Below are positions 1 to 10,459 of a stretch of 64,000 bases of DNA, piece by piece. The notes below the pieces were generated by a model. The model was given only the letters and a program-made list of their open reading frames with translations. It was not told the origin of the DNA and did no database searches. The stretch is taken from NCBI GenBank assembly GCA_034509735.1, contig JACGWO010000005.1, forward strand, positions 13,443,264 to 13,507,263, read 5' to 3'. Numbering within the stretch: position 1 is the first letter of the stretch; the number at the start of each line of letters is the position of its first letter. The stretch is from Sesamum alatum (taxonomy: Eukaryota > Streptophyta > Magnoliopsida > Lamiales > Pedaliaceae). The position numbers and the translations under genes were made by a program.

Positions 1-2089
1 GTAGGATGTGTTAATATCAAAAATATACATAAAATACATAGGGCATAGATGAATAGTAAAAATCTACTAAAGCGTAATAAACTGTTACCTTGTAGATTTT
101 ACGTGTGCTCGGGTACATGCGCTATTCCTTCACCGGATGCTCATAAATTCAAACGTATGGATTCTCCAAAGGTGATCCACACCACACCGGAAGAAAGTCA
201 CGTTCTCCTTGCTAGAGAAAAAAGGGTTTACGAAGGAATCAGTTTAAGAGAAGAACACTATGAATTAGTGTACTCTTAAACCTACTTTGTTCTTCCTCTT
301 GATTCAAAACCAAGTGAAGAACACAAGTAGAAAGAGAGGGAAGTGGCTGAGAGTTAGAGAGAGAGGAGAGAGTCGAAAATGCTTCTTCTTTTTCCTAGAA
401 AAAGATGAATTTATGATTCACTTATGCAAGGTGTTGTATATACTCCTATATATACATAGTTAATGTGATTATTGGAATGTGTCTAGGTTTATCCAAGGAT
501 GTCTAGATACATTCCAATCAATCACCATTAATTCTTCAATCAAGCCTACCAAATTTTATGGTATGATCAAATCATACCAAAACGGAAGGGCTTGATTGGA
601 GTTGATTTGTCTCTTTCCAAAAGAGATAAGTCAAGATACCACCTCGCATCAAACATGGCTGCTTTTAGCTTCCTCCAAGGGAGCATTTTGGCCATGCTTA
701 ATTATGCGAAGAAGTCCAACTTCTTCCTATTCCAAAATAGGAATTATTTCTCTTCTCGGGTCAAATTTAACGGACCGAGTCTTATCATAATCCAATTATG
801 ATGAACCCGACATTAAATCCTCAATTTAATGTCCACTTAAATTATTCTCGCTGATCTTTTAATCCAATTAAAAGATCCACCGTCTCAACTTTCCATATTT
901 AATCGAAAATTCAATTTACAGATTAAACGAGTGCCCTGATACAATATCAGCCCGTCCATCTAATGGACTATCCTTAAGTAATCCAATTACTTATTTATCC
1001 TTCGAGATTGACTCCAAGTCAATATCTCAACCTCCTCGGTGATTTGTGTGTGACCCTTTAGGTTCACCCTCAGCTAGACTTGGGCCCGTGTCCCACAAGG
1101 GCCCGTTACCATGGGTGGCTGTCTAGCAACGGTCCCATGACACTGGAGACTTGGTGAATTGGCATGAACATTTAGGCACCGATTCCGTATGGGTACGGTC
1201 CTTCCGTCTACCGTCTCCCGGCTTAGTCTAGGGTATGGAATTGGGCGTCGGTTTCCATCCTTGACTAGGCATCTATACTTAATACTCGAGACTATGCATG
1301 CTTCATTGCATCGACACAGGAAACCATTCCCTGTTCGACTAACCACTGTGGCCACAACTTTAAACAGCATGAACGTGCCTCCGAATGCATAGGAGATACC
1401 TCTGTCACATACTGACAGGGGACGAATTCTCTTCTTTGAATCCACCATCCTCGGTACACATTCCGACCGCACTGGACAAGGTTTATGATGATCATCTTAC
1501 AGAACGATCACCTCTCGCCAGATCCAAGATACGGCCGTCCTGTGCACGCGACTGCCATGATCCCTCAAGTATGAGGACTACTTCCCTACTATCGGAACTG
1601 GGAAAATCCAATCATACCGACCAAGCCTTCAAAGCTTCCATATGATGATCCCCGCGAGTCAGTCCAGTCGGCTTGATCCCAGTCGACCAACCCATCAAGA
1701 TCGTGTAGACGTCCCACGCCTGTTGCCGATGAAACACGACACTCATCCAATGAACACGACTATTGATGCAAGTCTCAATAGGACTCTCGATGCCCTGTCT
1801 CGAGGTCCTCGACTTGGAACGTTTCAGACCCAACTCTAAATCAGTTGGTTTCATGAACAGCATCCAATGCGTGGCCCAACTACATGAGTTGTTAACTGTG
1901 GTCTGTGGGCTTTGTTGCGATATAAGTAAAACAGCGTTTTAACAAATGTGAAATGAGTGCAACAAAGTAAGCACCAAAAGTGACGAATACTCATTTTATT
2001 CATCACATAATAATATTACATTTACATCGAGTTGTATAATAGTTTACAAATTGCCAAACCTATTGGCTTTTTGGTCACCTATTCTAACA
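1..2089 (-). repeat. Copia LTR, minus orientation, cut by the left window edge
   Basis: Sequence is the reverse complement of the LTR of elements A and D: it runs from the U5-like part at position 1 to the LTR start, seen as CTATTCTAACA ending at 2089. The base after 2089 is not a polypurine tract, so this is a 5' LTR of a minus element lying outside the window, or a solo LTR. It contains the GGGCCC stem-loop at 1082-1104 and ORFs in both strands that I do not regard as genes. Confidence 0.85.
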
Positions 2090-2421
2090 GATGTGGTGTG
2101 GATATCCTTGGAGGATTTGTACGTTGAGATCTGGAAAGTGAACAAATTAGAGAAGAAAGAAAGCACGTAGCCGATCAAAGAAAGCCATAAAAAGGTAATG
2201 GTTCGATTTACGCATTCGTTTCTTGTTGCTTCTTTGTTTATCCATGAGCCTTGTATGCTAGACAATGTTGATATTTAAATCTGCATATTTTACATCAAAC
2301 ACTCGGCATAGATCAAGGGTACACCCCTTGATCAGGTTTTAATTTTTTTGAATGATTTAATTTTTCTGTCTTTTCACGCTTCTGCCGCGTCCTGGACGGA
2401 TCGATTCCCTACACTTTTTTT
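2090..2421 (+). repeat. 3' part of a plus-strand copia LTR
   Basis: Aligns with the last third of the other LTRs: GTGGTGTGGAT motif, then the stem-loop GATCAAGGG-TACA-CCCCTTGATC at 2311-2333, then a degenerate form of the LTR terminus. It begins abruptly where the minus LTR ends, so the minus element probably inserted into this LTR. No primer binding site follows it. Confidence 0.65.
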
Positions 2422-2702
2422 GGAGAAGATGCAATGACGGGATAAGCTGAGCAAAAAGGGTTTTTCATGAGATGAAAATGCAAAGTATTAGTCGCATTCG
2501 AAGTTGATTGCTTGATAATGAGCAAGGAATACCCGTCTTTCTGCCAAACATGATGTATTGAACTCATAATTCAATAAATATTTGTTATGAATGTCAACTA
2601 AGTATCGCAAGTAATTTGATCTCGATTGTTCAATCATTTGATAACCAGAGCCATTCTTTGATAAATGATCACTATGAGTCACACTCAATAGATATTGATC
2701 AA
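2422..2702. other. Unclassified spacer
   Basis: About 280 bp of AT-rich sequence with no resemblance to the LTRs or coding regions seen elsewhere in the window. I see no gene or RNA here. It may be older flanking sequence. Confidence 0.4.
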
Positions 2703-2880
2703 TTCATAGGAGGTTAGTTGACAAATAGGTTACAAAATACCAAACCTATTGGCTTTCTGGTCACCTATTCTAATAATCTCCCACTTGACCTAAAGCTAAT
2801 CACCCATTGATCTCAAACCCATCTTATCTAGATGCTCAGTATGGGCAACTTGCAACACGGGCTTAGTAAGTGGATCTGCA
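2703..2880 (-). mobile_element. Copia remnant: LTR start, polypurine tract and pol 3' tail
   Basis: Positions 2703-2775 are the first about 70 bp of a copia LTR in reverse, with its terminal TG decayed. Next comes the reverse complement of the polypurine tract (2776-2790), then about 90 bp matching the C-terminal end of pol as in element D. At about 2880 the sequence jumps to the far end of an LTR, so nearly the whole interior of this copy was deleted. Confidence 0.7.
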
Positions 2881-3509
2881 GAAGGAAAGCGGATCGGCCC
2901 AGGAACGCGGCGGAAGCGCGGTGGAGATAAAAATCGTGCGGAATAAAAGAATTTAAATCGCGTTCAAGGGGTGTTCCCTTGAACGTTCTCGGACTATCGA
3001 TGTATAAACGCAGAACATATATAAAAAAATAAGCATTCGTGGCTATAGAATAAAGAGAAAACCGAGAGCATAAATACAAATCGGAATACCTTTCTCGATT
3101 TTTTATTTTTGATCGGCTACACGCATTGATTCCTCCCGACGTTCGTCTACGCGAGGTCCCAACGTAGAGACCCTCTAACATAGTCCACACCACACTGGGA
3201 GAGATCTCGTTTTTCTTGTTAGAAAAAAACGGATCTAGAGGATGAAATCAAAGAAGAGATTACACTATCAAAGTAGTGTTCCTTCGTGATCTTACTTTGT
3301 TCTTCAATTGATCGTAGATCAAAGAAGCAACAAAGAGGATTTTGACAGTAGAGAGAGAGTGTGTGTGTATAAAGAGTGTTCATCTTTTTCCTAGAAAAAG
3401 ATGAATAATGAAATTCATCATCCATAGGTGTTAGTATATACTCATATATATACATAATTAATGTGATTATTGGAATGTGTCTAGGTTCATCCAAGGATGT
3501 CTAGATACA
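2881..3509 (-). repeat. 3' part of a copia LTR, minus orientation
   Basis: Reverse complement of the last about 630 bp of an LTR most like that of element E (compare 60870-61474). It holds the stem-loop at 2961-2985. It is cut at 3509, where the LTR of element D begins. The missing half is not found beyond D's right end. Confidence 0.75.
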
Positions 3510-4771
3510 TGTTGGAATAGGTGACTAGAAAGCCAATAGCTTTGGCAATTTGTAACCTATCCGACAACTTGATGTGAATGTAATATTATTATGTGATGAA
3601 TAAGATGAGTGTTCATCACAAATGGTACCTTCTTTGTTGCGCTCATCTTACATTTGTTAAAACGCTGTTCAACTTATATCGCAACAAAGCCCACAGACCC
3701 TGGATAACAACTCGTGCAGTTGGGCCACGCATTGGATGGTGGTCATGAAACCAACTGATTAAGAGTTGGGTCTGAAACGTTCCAAGTCGAAGACCTCGAG
3801 ACAGGGCATCGAGAGTCCTATTGAGACTTGCGTCAAGAGTCGTGTTCATTGGATGAGTGCCGTGTTTCATCGGCGACAGGCATGGGACGCCTACACGATC
3901 TTGATGGGTTGGTCGACTGGGGTCAAGCCGACTGGACTGACTCGCGGGGATCATCATATGGAAGCCTTGGAGGCTTGGTCGGTATGATTGGTTTTCTCCG
4001 GTTCCGATAGTACAGGAGTAATCCTCAGACTTGAGGAATCATGGCAGTCGCATGCACAGGACGGCTGTATCTTGGATCTGGCGAGAGGTAATCATCTGTA
4101 AGATGACTATCATAAGCCTTGTCTAGTGCAGTCGGAATGTGTAGCGAGGATGGTGGATTCCAAGAAGAGGATCCGTCCCCTGTCAGTATGTGACAGAGGT
4201 ATCTCCTATGCACTCGGAGACACGCTCATGCTGTTTAAAGCTGTGGCCACAGTGGTTGGTCGAACAGGGAATGGTTTCCTGTGTCGACGCAATGAAGCAT
4301 ACGTGGTTTCGAGTATTAAGCATAGATGCCTAGTCAAGGATGGGAACCAACGCCCAATTCCATACCTTAGACTAAGGCCGGGAGACGGTAGACGGAAGGA
4401 TCGTAACCGTACGAAATCGGCGCCTAAATGTTCACGCCAATTCACCTAGTCTCTGGTGCCATGGACCGTTGCTAGACGCCCACCCATGGTAACGGGCCCT
4501 TGTGGGACACGGGCCCAAGTCTAGCTGAGGGTGAACCTAAAGGGTCACACACAAATCACCGAGGAGGTTGAGAGATTGACTTGGAGTCAATCTCGAAGGA
4601 TAAAATAAGTAATTGGATTACTTAAGGGAAAGTCCATTGGATGGACGGGTCGATATTGTATCGCGCTTTCATTTAATCGGTAAATTAGATTTTCGATTAA
4701 ATATGGAAAGTTGAGACGTTGAGACGTTGGATCTTTTAATTGGATTAAAAGATCAACGGGAATAATTTAAA
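3510..4771 (+). repeat. Element D 5' LTR, first part
   Basis: Starts TGTTGGAATAGGTGAC and follows the A-type LTR for 1262 bp. The 9-mer TAATTTAAA at 4763-4771 is duplicated at 12633-12641. With the inserted unit and one copy of the duplication removed, the LTR is about 2.28 kb, close to the 2.23 kb 3' LTR of element A. Confidence 0.9.
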
Positions 4772-5005
4772 GGGAAAATTGCAAAATTAGTCCCGTATCT
4801 TAAGGGGAGTGGCGCTTTTAGTCCCGTAACTTTGACAGTGGCAATTTTAGTCCTGTAACTTCTGAAAACGTAGCAATTTTAGTCCTCCGACCGAATCTGG
4901 GCGAATTTGGCCAAATTTTGGATGATTTTACCCCTTTACAGCTTTAAAATGAGCATTTTAGTCCATTTTCATTTATTTTGGCATTTTATCACCCATGCTC
5001 CTTAG
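4772..5005 (+). repeat. Left terminal inverted repeat arm
   Basis: About 234 bp built of several degenerate copies of a roughly 30-bp unit around GGCAATTTTAGTCCTGTAAC (units near 4780, 4812, 4842, 4876). The arm ends with CATGCTCCTTAG at 4994-5005, which pairs with the inner end of the right arm. Confidence 0.75.
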
Positions 5006-5008
5006 AAA

Positions 5009-5020
5009 TGGTATCAGAGC
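5009..5020 (+). promoter_or_regulatory. Pararetroviral primer binding site (tRNA-Met)
   Basis: TGGTATCAGAGC is complementary to the 3' end of initiator tRNA-Met, as used for minus-strand priming by Caulimoviridae. It lies only 3 bp inside the left TIR arm, so the viral genome is opened at this site. Confidence 0.8.
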
Positions 5021-5095
5021 CTAGGTTTATTGAAGAAATATTTGTTTATATTACATATTGATATTTTATCCCTAACGAAGGAGATCTTTAAAAGT

Positions 5096-5401
5096 ATGGA
5101 ACAGAACGAAAGTTCGAGTTACACTGAAAACAGGGATTATTTTCAGATTCTGAAAATACAGAGAACATAATTTCTTATGGAAATTCTTAGAAATATCGCC
5201 AATAGTCCGAGGTTGGTCGATGCGTCATTTCTTCCAAAGGAAGAAAGAGAGGAGTGGCATAGAAATCGCCATGTTCGAGAGACGTTACCAGGAAATGCAG
5301 TAAGACGACTACAGGGAGCTGAGATCCATGGAAGAATCCCAGCCAGGACATCTGGAACAGGTAGATTCCTGAAAAAATACAGTTCCAAAAATAATGATTA
5401 A
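5096..5401 (+). pseudogene. Broken first ORF of the pararetrovirus
   Basis: An ATG at 5096 opens a 24-codon reading frame that stops at 5168-5170. A second frame runs 5177-5401, and a third frame in the same stretch reads as acidic, Glu/Gln/Arg-rich peptide (RRYQEMQ, DDYRELRSMEESQ). The pattern suggests one small protein gene broken by at least two frameshifts. The position, just after the primer site, is that of the first small ORF in several caulimovirid genera. I cannot assign a function. Confidence 0.45.
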
Positions 5402-5780
5402 AGGAACTGATTGGAAGAAACTTGAACCGGATACCTCGAAGTACTCTCAGGACCTTAGAGAGGTACAAAAAACAGTTCAAGACTATGGACATAGGCTAAT
5501 CCATATACCTATGAAAATAGACCTCTTGAACCAAAAGATGGACGAGATTTTAAAAATCCTATCGGATCTACAAAAGGATCTCACAGATCTGAAGATTGAA
5601 GTTACAGATCTGAGAAGAAATCAAAGGAATACCCCTGAGACATCCAGATCTCATCAGGAACGCATCAGGGACGCCCTTGGACTAGTATCTTTCCTACATC
5701 AGAAAGGAAAGGCAAAGGAGATCTCGAAGCCAAAGACACAAGAGGAACAAATCATCGAGATCATCAAATCCATAAAATAA
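5394..5780 (+). CDS. Pararetroviral coiled-coil protein, virion-associated-like
   Basis: A 128-residue open frame starting with ATG. Residues about 40-75 form a heptad-like coiled coil (repeated I/L spacing in MDEILKILSDLQKDLTDLK), followed by a basic, proline-containing tail ending KAKEISKPKTQEEQ. Size, coiled coil and basic C-terminus resemble the virion-associated or ORF2 proteins of caulimoviruses and badnaviruses, which bind the capsid. It lies between the broken first ORF and the coat protein ORF. This is the only small viral ORF that looks uninterrupted. The family assignment is by character rather than by clear motif. Confidence 0.5.
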   Translation: MIKGTDWKKLEPDTSKYSQDLREVQKTVQDYGHRLIHIPMKIDLLNQKMDEILKILSDLQKDLTDLKIEVTDLRRNQRNTPETSRSHQERIRDALGLVSFLHQKGKAKEISKPKTQEEQIIEIIKSIK

Positions 5781-5848
5781 TGGAGATATCTAGAGTGGAT
5801 CTATCGAATCCACAAGAGTTAGCTGAATCCTTTTCCTAACTAGGGATT

Positions 5849-7219
5849 GTGGATTTAGTTAATATCCAAACCAATGAGGTCGCTCCAGCTTTACCACCGC
5901 CGGAGGGAAGCACAGGCTCAAATGATCCACCACAGGATCAGCCAATGAGAGAAGGTACAGATTTTCACACAAATGCTACCCCTACCTTCGTGGGGACAAG
6001 ATTGCAAGAAAATCCAGGAAGGAATCCAAGACGAGTGCTTGAAAACACACCATGGGCAAGGACCATGCTCCTGCCCTTACATCCATATGGCACGGTTCTC
6101 AACTTGGATGTTATCGACTTTCGAAATATCGAGAAGTTGATAGATGAATGGGTTGCAACCATGAAAATTGCAGCAACTACGTTGGAGCTAGACAAGGATA
6201 ACTTCATAAAGCTTTTGGAGTTAAGCTTGGAAGGGTCGGTAAAGATCGGATGGGATAATACCCCAGAAGAGACCAAAGCAAGCATCCTTGAAAGAGAGTC
6301 TAAAAGTGCAATCGCGGATAGACTGGGAAGGTTAATCAAGATTCACTTCATCGGAAATGGATACTTCGAAGGAAGCAGAACAGAAAAGGCTAGGGAGTAT
6401 GCACAAGCTCTCTTTGGTCTCGAGTTAAGAAGTATCTGTGCTGTAGATGAATATATCTATTGGTTCCGCAAATACTTCTTCCAAAGTGGGGTAACAACCG
6501 AAGTAGCCGCCCCAATGTTCTTTGCAAAGATCTGCAACCCATGGAGGGAAATGTTGATACAATCATACAAAGTACCTGCAGGGCAGCTGGATTCAGTTGC
6601 AAGGAGGATGTCTTTCCTTAAAGACAAACTGAAGGATTGGTGTTACCAAGCAACCGTCCAAAAGAATATGAAGAGACTGAGAGGTAAAATCAAAAGAACC
6701 CCTCTCTGTTGTGATAATAATGATTTTCCAACTATTATACGAGAATCAAGCGAGCAAAAGAAGAGGAGAAAGCATGGTGGTGACTCTTATTGCAGGAGTT
6801 CCAGAAAATCCTCTTTTAGAAGAAGATCATGGTGGTCTAAATCAAAAGCCAGATCGTACAAATCTGGACAGAGAACAGGACCAACAAGGGTTTCATCCCA
6901 AGGATCTAGACGATCAGAGGCGAAATCCACAGGACGAGCTCCTACACGAAGAACTTTCAGACGAGCCCATACCCGAGCAAATGAAAGTTTTAAGGATTGC
7001 AACTGTTGGACGAGCGGAGCAAAAGGACATATCTCCCCAGATTGCCCGCAGAAACGTGGTGAATTACGCCAATTTGAAGCCACAAACGACATCCTAGATG
7101 CAGTCTACTACGGCGACTTGGTACCAATCTACCAATTCGAGGATCTTCCCTCAGATGAAAGCATCTACGAGGAAGAAATAGAAAGTGATTCGGATGGATC
7201 TTCAACCGAATCAGAATAA
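5849..7219 (+). pseudogene. Caulimovirid coat (capsid) protein
   Basis: Open frame of about 456 codons after an in-frame stop at 5837-5839; the first ATG in frame is at 5945. The core (about residues 75-275) has the caulimovirid capsid character, including the helix-rich stretch around FGLELRSICAVDEYIYWFRK. An arginine/serine-rich basic region follows (about 300-380), then a zinc-knuckle region CNCWTSGAKGHISPDCP near residue 390, then an acidic serine-rich tail. Caulimovirid knuckles have a third cysteine two residues after the tryptophan; here it is serine, so metal binding is probably lost. The 3' end overlaps the movement-protein frame. The product would package viral DNA and direct it to the nucleus. 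The frame is long and open, but no start codon fits its 5' end. Confidence 0.75.
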
Positions 7220-8196
7220 TTACAACGAAGGAGATAAGCTCCAAACCTCAGATAGCCTATCAGGATTCTTTTCAAGGTTGACGGTGTCAAACAAAACCAT
7301 GGAAAGAATCATGAGAGAAGACTCTAATCTCAGCCCATACGACGGATTTAGGATTGGAGGGATCGGAAGAGTCCTTAACCAGATAGGACTGAACCAGAAG
7401 AAACATCATATCATCTACAAAGTAAGTTCAGGTGAGTTTGCAATTCCTATGGAACTTACTGGTAATGTTATGGAAATGCAACTTATTCCTAAAGAAGAAA
7501 TTCTTGAAGAATTAAGTAAACTTAGAGAGGAAGTAGCGGTTACTATGAAATGGATCCACATAGGAGCTATTGAAGTAGTAATAAAAGCAACTTTTAAGGA
7601 AGGAATTGATTCAGAAATACATTTGTCAATAATGGATAGAAGAATCAATAACTTAAGAGATGGTTGTCTTGGACAATGATAGAAAATTTGTATGCAGGAA
7701 AATTGATGTTTGATATTCATCCTAGGATAGCATACAACCTAGCAGACCAAGATTTCAGTAGAGTCGTAACCCTTCATCAGGATTTTAAAAGAAAGGATCT
7801 TATGAAAGATGGAATAGACCATATTCTATAACATATAGAATAGCTTACGCCCTTTCCAACACACATCATTCTGATTTATTTCTTAGGAAAGAGTATATTG
7901 AAATTCCTAGAATTTTCAAGGAATTCGCTAAGGTAATGACACCAGATCCTATTAGAATACCTAGAATAGGTGGTGTTGATATCTTGATAAAAGATCACCC
8001 GATTTTAGATCGAACCCTTAGTTCTAAAACTGATTTTAGTAGCAGGATGTCCTTTTCAGAAGATAGGATTATGGCCTATAAAGGAAAGGAACCAGAGTTG
8101 TTAAAGCCTCGAGCTATTAGGGTGGATAATGTAAAGCTTAGATGCCCTAAAGGCTGGAAACAAATCCAAGTTATATTTGACATTACTAGAACATAA
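7185..8196 (+). pseudogene. Caulimovirid movement protein, 30K family, frameshifted
   Basis: The first frame (to 7679) contains the 30K-superfamily core around WIHIGAIEVVIKATFKEGID, with the conserved Asp and downstream D-R-I. It then stops at 7677-7679. The homologous protein continues in other frames: FDIHPRIAYNL near 7710, SITYRIAYALSNTHHSD near 7826-7876, then an open frame to 8196. At least two frameshifts are needed, so it cannot be made as one protein. Such proteins form tubules through plasmodesmata for cell-to-cell spread. The gene follows the coat protein here, while in most caulimovirids it comes first. Confidence 0.7.
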
Positions 8197-8241
8197 AATT
8201 GTTTTCCTTGTGATGACTTATACCATCTACAACAACCTGTT

Positions 8242-8999
8242 GTGGGAAAATATGAAGGTATGCTAGAAATAGCAGGCCATGATATTATTGTTACAGGTAT
8301 TGCAGGGCGAGAAAATGGGATAATGACCCTAGGAATAAATTTCCTTGAAGATCATAAACCATGGGGAAGAAAAGGTAATGGTATGGAATTCAGTTTAGAT
8401 GGTTATACCATCAGGATTGAATGACGAGCCCCTTTTCTATATACATATCTGTTGGTATGTTATATGAACAATATAAGTCAGAATATTTTGTAGCTTATAT
8501 TGACTCAGGATCAGGGATTTGCATGGCAAAACCCGGTGTGTTCCCTAGCGAAGCTATGGAATTCTTACCCATTATTGCAGGAAGGGATTTTTCACAAAAA
8601 AATTCTAGTACTCAATAAGGGTATACGAGAAGCAAAAATCATGATTGGAGGGGCATTTGCAACACCTTGGTTCAGGGTAAAACACCTCCTATTTACTTTC
8701 ATGATACGGGAGCAGATATTTTGCTAGGTAATAATTTCATCCAGACCTTTGCAAAATATGTCTGGGATAACCACAAGAATCTGTTGATTTTTACTACTAA
8801 CTGTGGTAGTAAGATACAGGTTTTGCGAAGAGAAAAGGCATTTAACAGGATAATGCCAATAAATTTTCGCAGCAAACGTGGTGATGATGCCAAATTGACT
8901 CATCAAAAAATACAGGATAAAAGAAAATTTGGTAAGGCTCTTTTGTCTTTCAGGCAACAGGGTTTTAGTGATGCTTCTGAAGAGGATTTAGGACCTTAA
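8242..8999 (+). pseudogene. Pararetroviral aspartic protease region, broken
   Basis: Three overlapping short frames (8242-8424, 8421-8618, 8667-8999) make up one domain. The catalytic motif reads YIDSGSGICMAK at about 8494-8529, and the second half has ILLGNNFI near 8718. This is the order expected for a retroviral-type pepsin fold that cleaves the viral polyprotein, directly upstream of reverse transcriptase. Stops and shifts at 8422, 8616 and near 8640 destroy it. Confidence 0.65.
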
Positions 9000-9025
9000 A
9001 AGAAGCCATACAAGAGTGCAAGTCA

Positions 9026-10459
9026 TTGGACATAGACGGAGAAAGTAAAATTTCTCTTGAGAATGTCAAAAGGCTTATCCAGAGGAACTTCAATGAAAAT
9101 CCTTTGGCATGGTGGGATAAAAACAAGATCGAGACTACTCTAAAGGTCAAAGAGGAATGCAAGTACGAGTATGTCCGATACAAGCCCATCCAAATGAACA
9201 TGGAGGATAAGAAAGATATGCAGGGGATCATCAAAGAGCATATCAATCTTAGACTCATTGAGCCTGGAGTCTCTGCCTATAGTAGCCCTGGGTTTCTGGT
9301 AAGAAATCATGGTGAGATAAACAGAGGTAAACCAGGTTACTTATTAACTATCAAGGCATCAATAGAATATTACAATTTGATGGTTATTACATCCAAGTAG
9401 AGAGCACTTAATTGATTGCATTAAAGGTGCTAAAGTGTTTTCTAAGTTTGATTGCAAATCTGGATTCTATCAGATTAAGATGGAAAATGATTCAAAGAAA
9501 TATACTGCATTTTCCACACCTCATGGACAATATATCTGGAATGTACTTCCGATGGGACTTGCCAATGCACCCAGATATTTCAAAGAAAGATGGATAATCT
9601 TTTCAAAGACTATCTAGAGTTTATGTTTGTTTACATAGACGATATCTTGATTGCATCTTAAAATATACAGGATCATATTAGATATCTTGAAATATTTTCC
9701 GATGCATGCCATAAGGAGGGACTAGTGCTCTCCGAAAAGAAAGCCATTATAAATGTCAATAAAATTGAATTTCTAGGAATTCTTATTGACGAAACATGCA
9801 TTGAGTGGCAGGAACACATTGTGGAAAAAATTCGCAATTTTCCTGACATTCTTAAGGATAAGAAGCAACTTCAAAGCTTCTTGGGGGTTGTCAATTTTGC
9901 AGGAATCTTCATAAAAGACCTTGCAAAATACAGAAAGGATTTCCGTTCACTTTTGAAAGAAACAGAGAGTTCAAAGTGGAAATAGGAGGAAATTCATACG
10001 CAAAGGGTTCGTGAGTTAAAACAGGTTTGCAATAACTTACCAAAACTTGCAATCCCACAAGACGAGGATGAGTTGGTAGTATATACGGACGCCAACGATT
10101 ACAGATGGGTAGCAGTGCTCATGAAAAAGACAACCACGGGTGAAGAACCTTGTAGATACACAGGAGGGTTGTTCACTGAGCAACAAGCCAAGCTATGGCA
10201 TATCAACGAGAAGGAATTCTTTGCGGTTTGGAAGGCTTTCAAGAAATGGCCTTTGTTCTTACTAGCCAAAGAATTTACATTAAAAGTTGATAATACGAAT
10301 GTTAAAGCTTTCTTAAAAAATAAACTTGAATCAAAGATTGAGAAAACGCGTATTATTAGATGGCAAGCAGAATGCCAATATTACTGTTATAATATTGTCG
10401 TTATCAAATCTCATGAAAATATTCTTGCAGATTTCTTGACAAGAGATGGAGGCAGCTGA
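9026..10459 (+). pseudogene. Pararetroviral reverse transcriptase-RNase H, broken
   Basis: Fingers/palm motifs are readable in pieces: VRYKPIQMNMEDKKDMQ (about 9174), SKFDCKSGFYQIKM (9441), AFSTPHGQYIWNVLPMGLAN (9508), then the polymerase box FVYIDDILIAS near 9627-9659, immediately followed by a stop. RNase H (10073-10459) has YTDA, EKEF, LKVDNTN and LADFLTR carrying the acidic catalytic residues. Frameshifts or stops occur near 9400, 9600, 9659 and 9985. The YIDD box with an RNase H ending in LADFLTR is typical of Caulimoviridae. The region ends in a stop that overlaps the next ORF by 14 bases. Confidence 0.85.
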
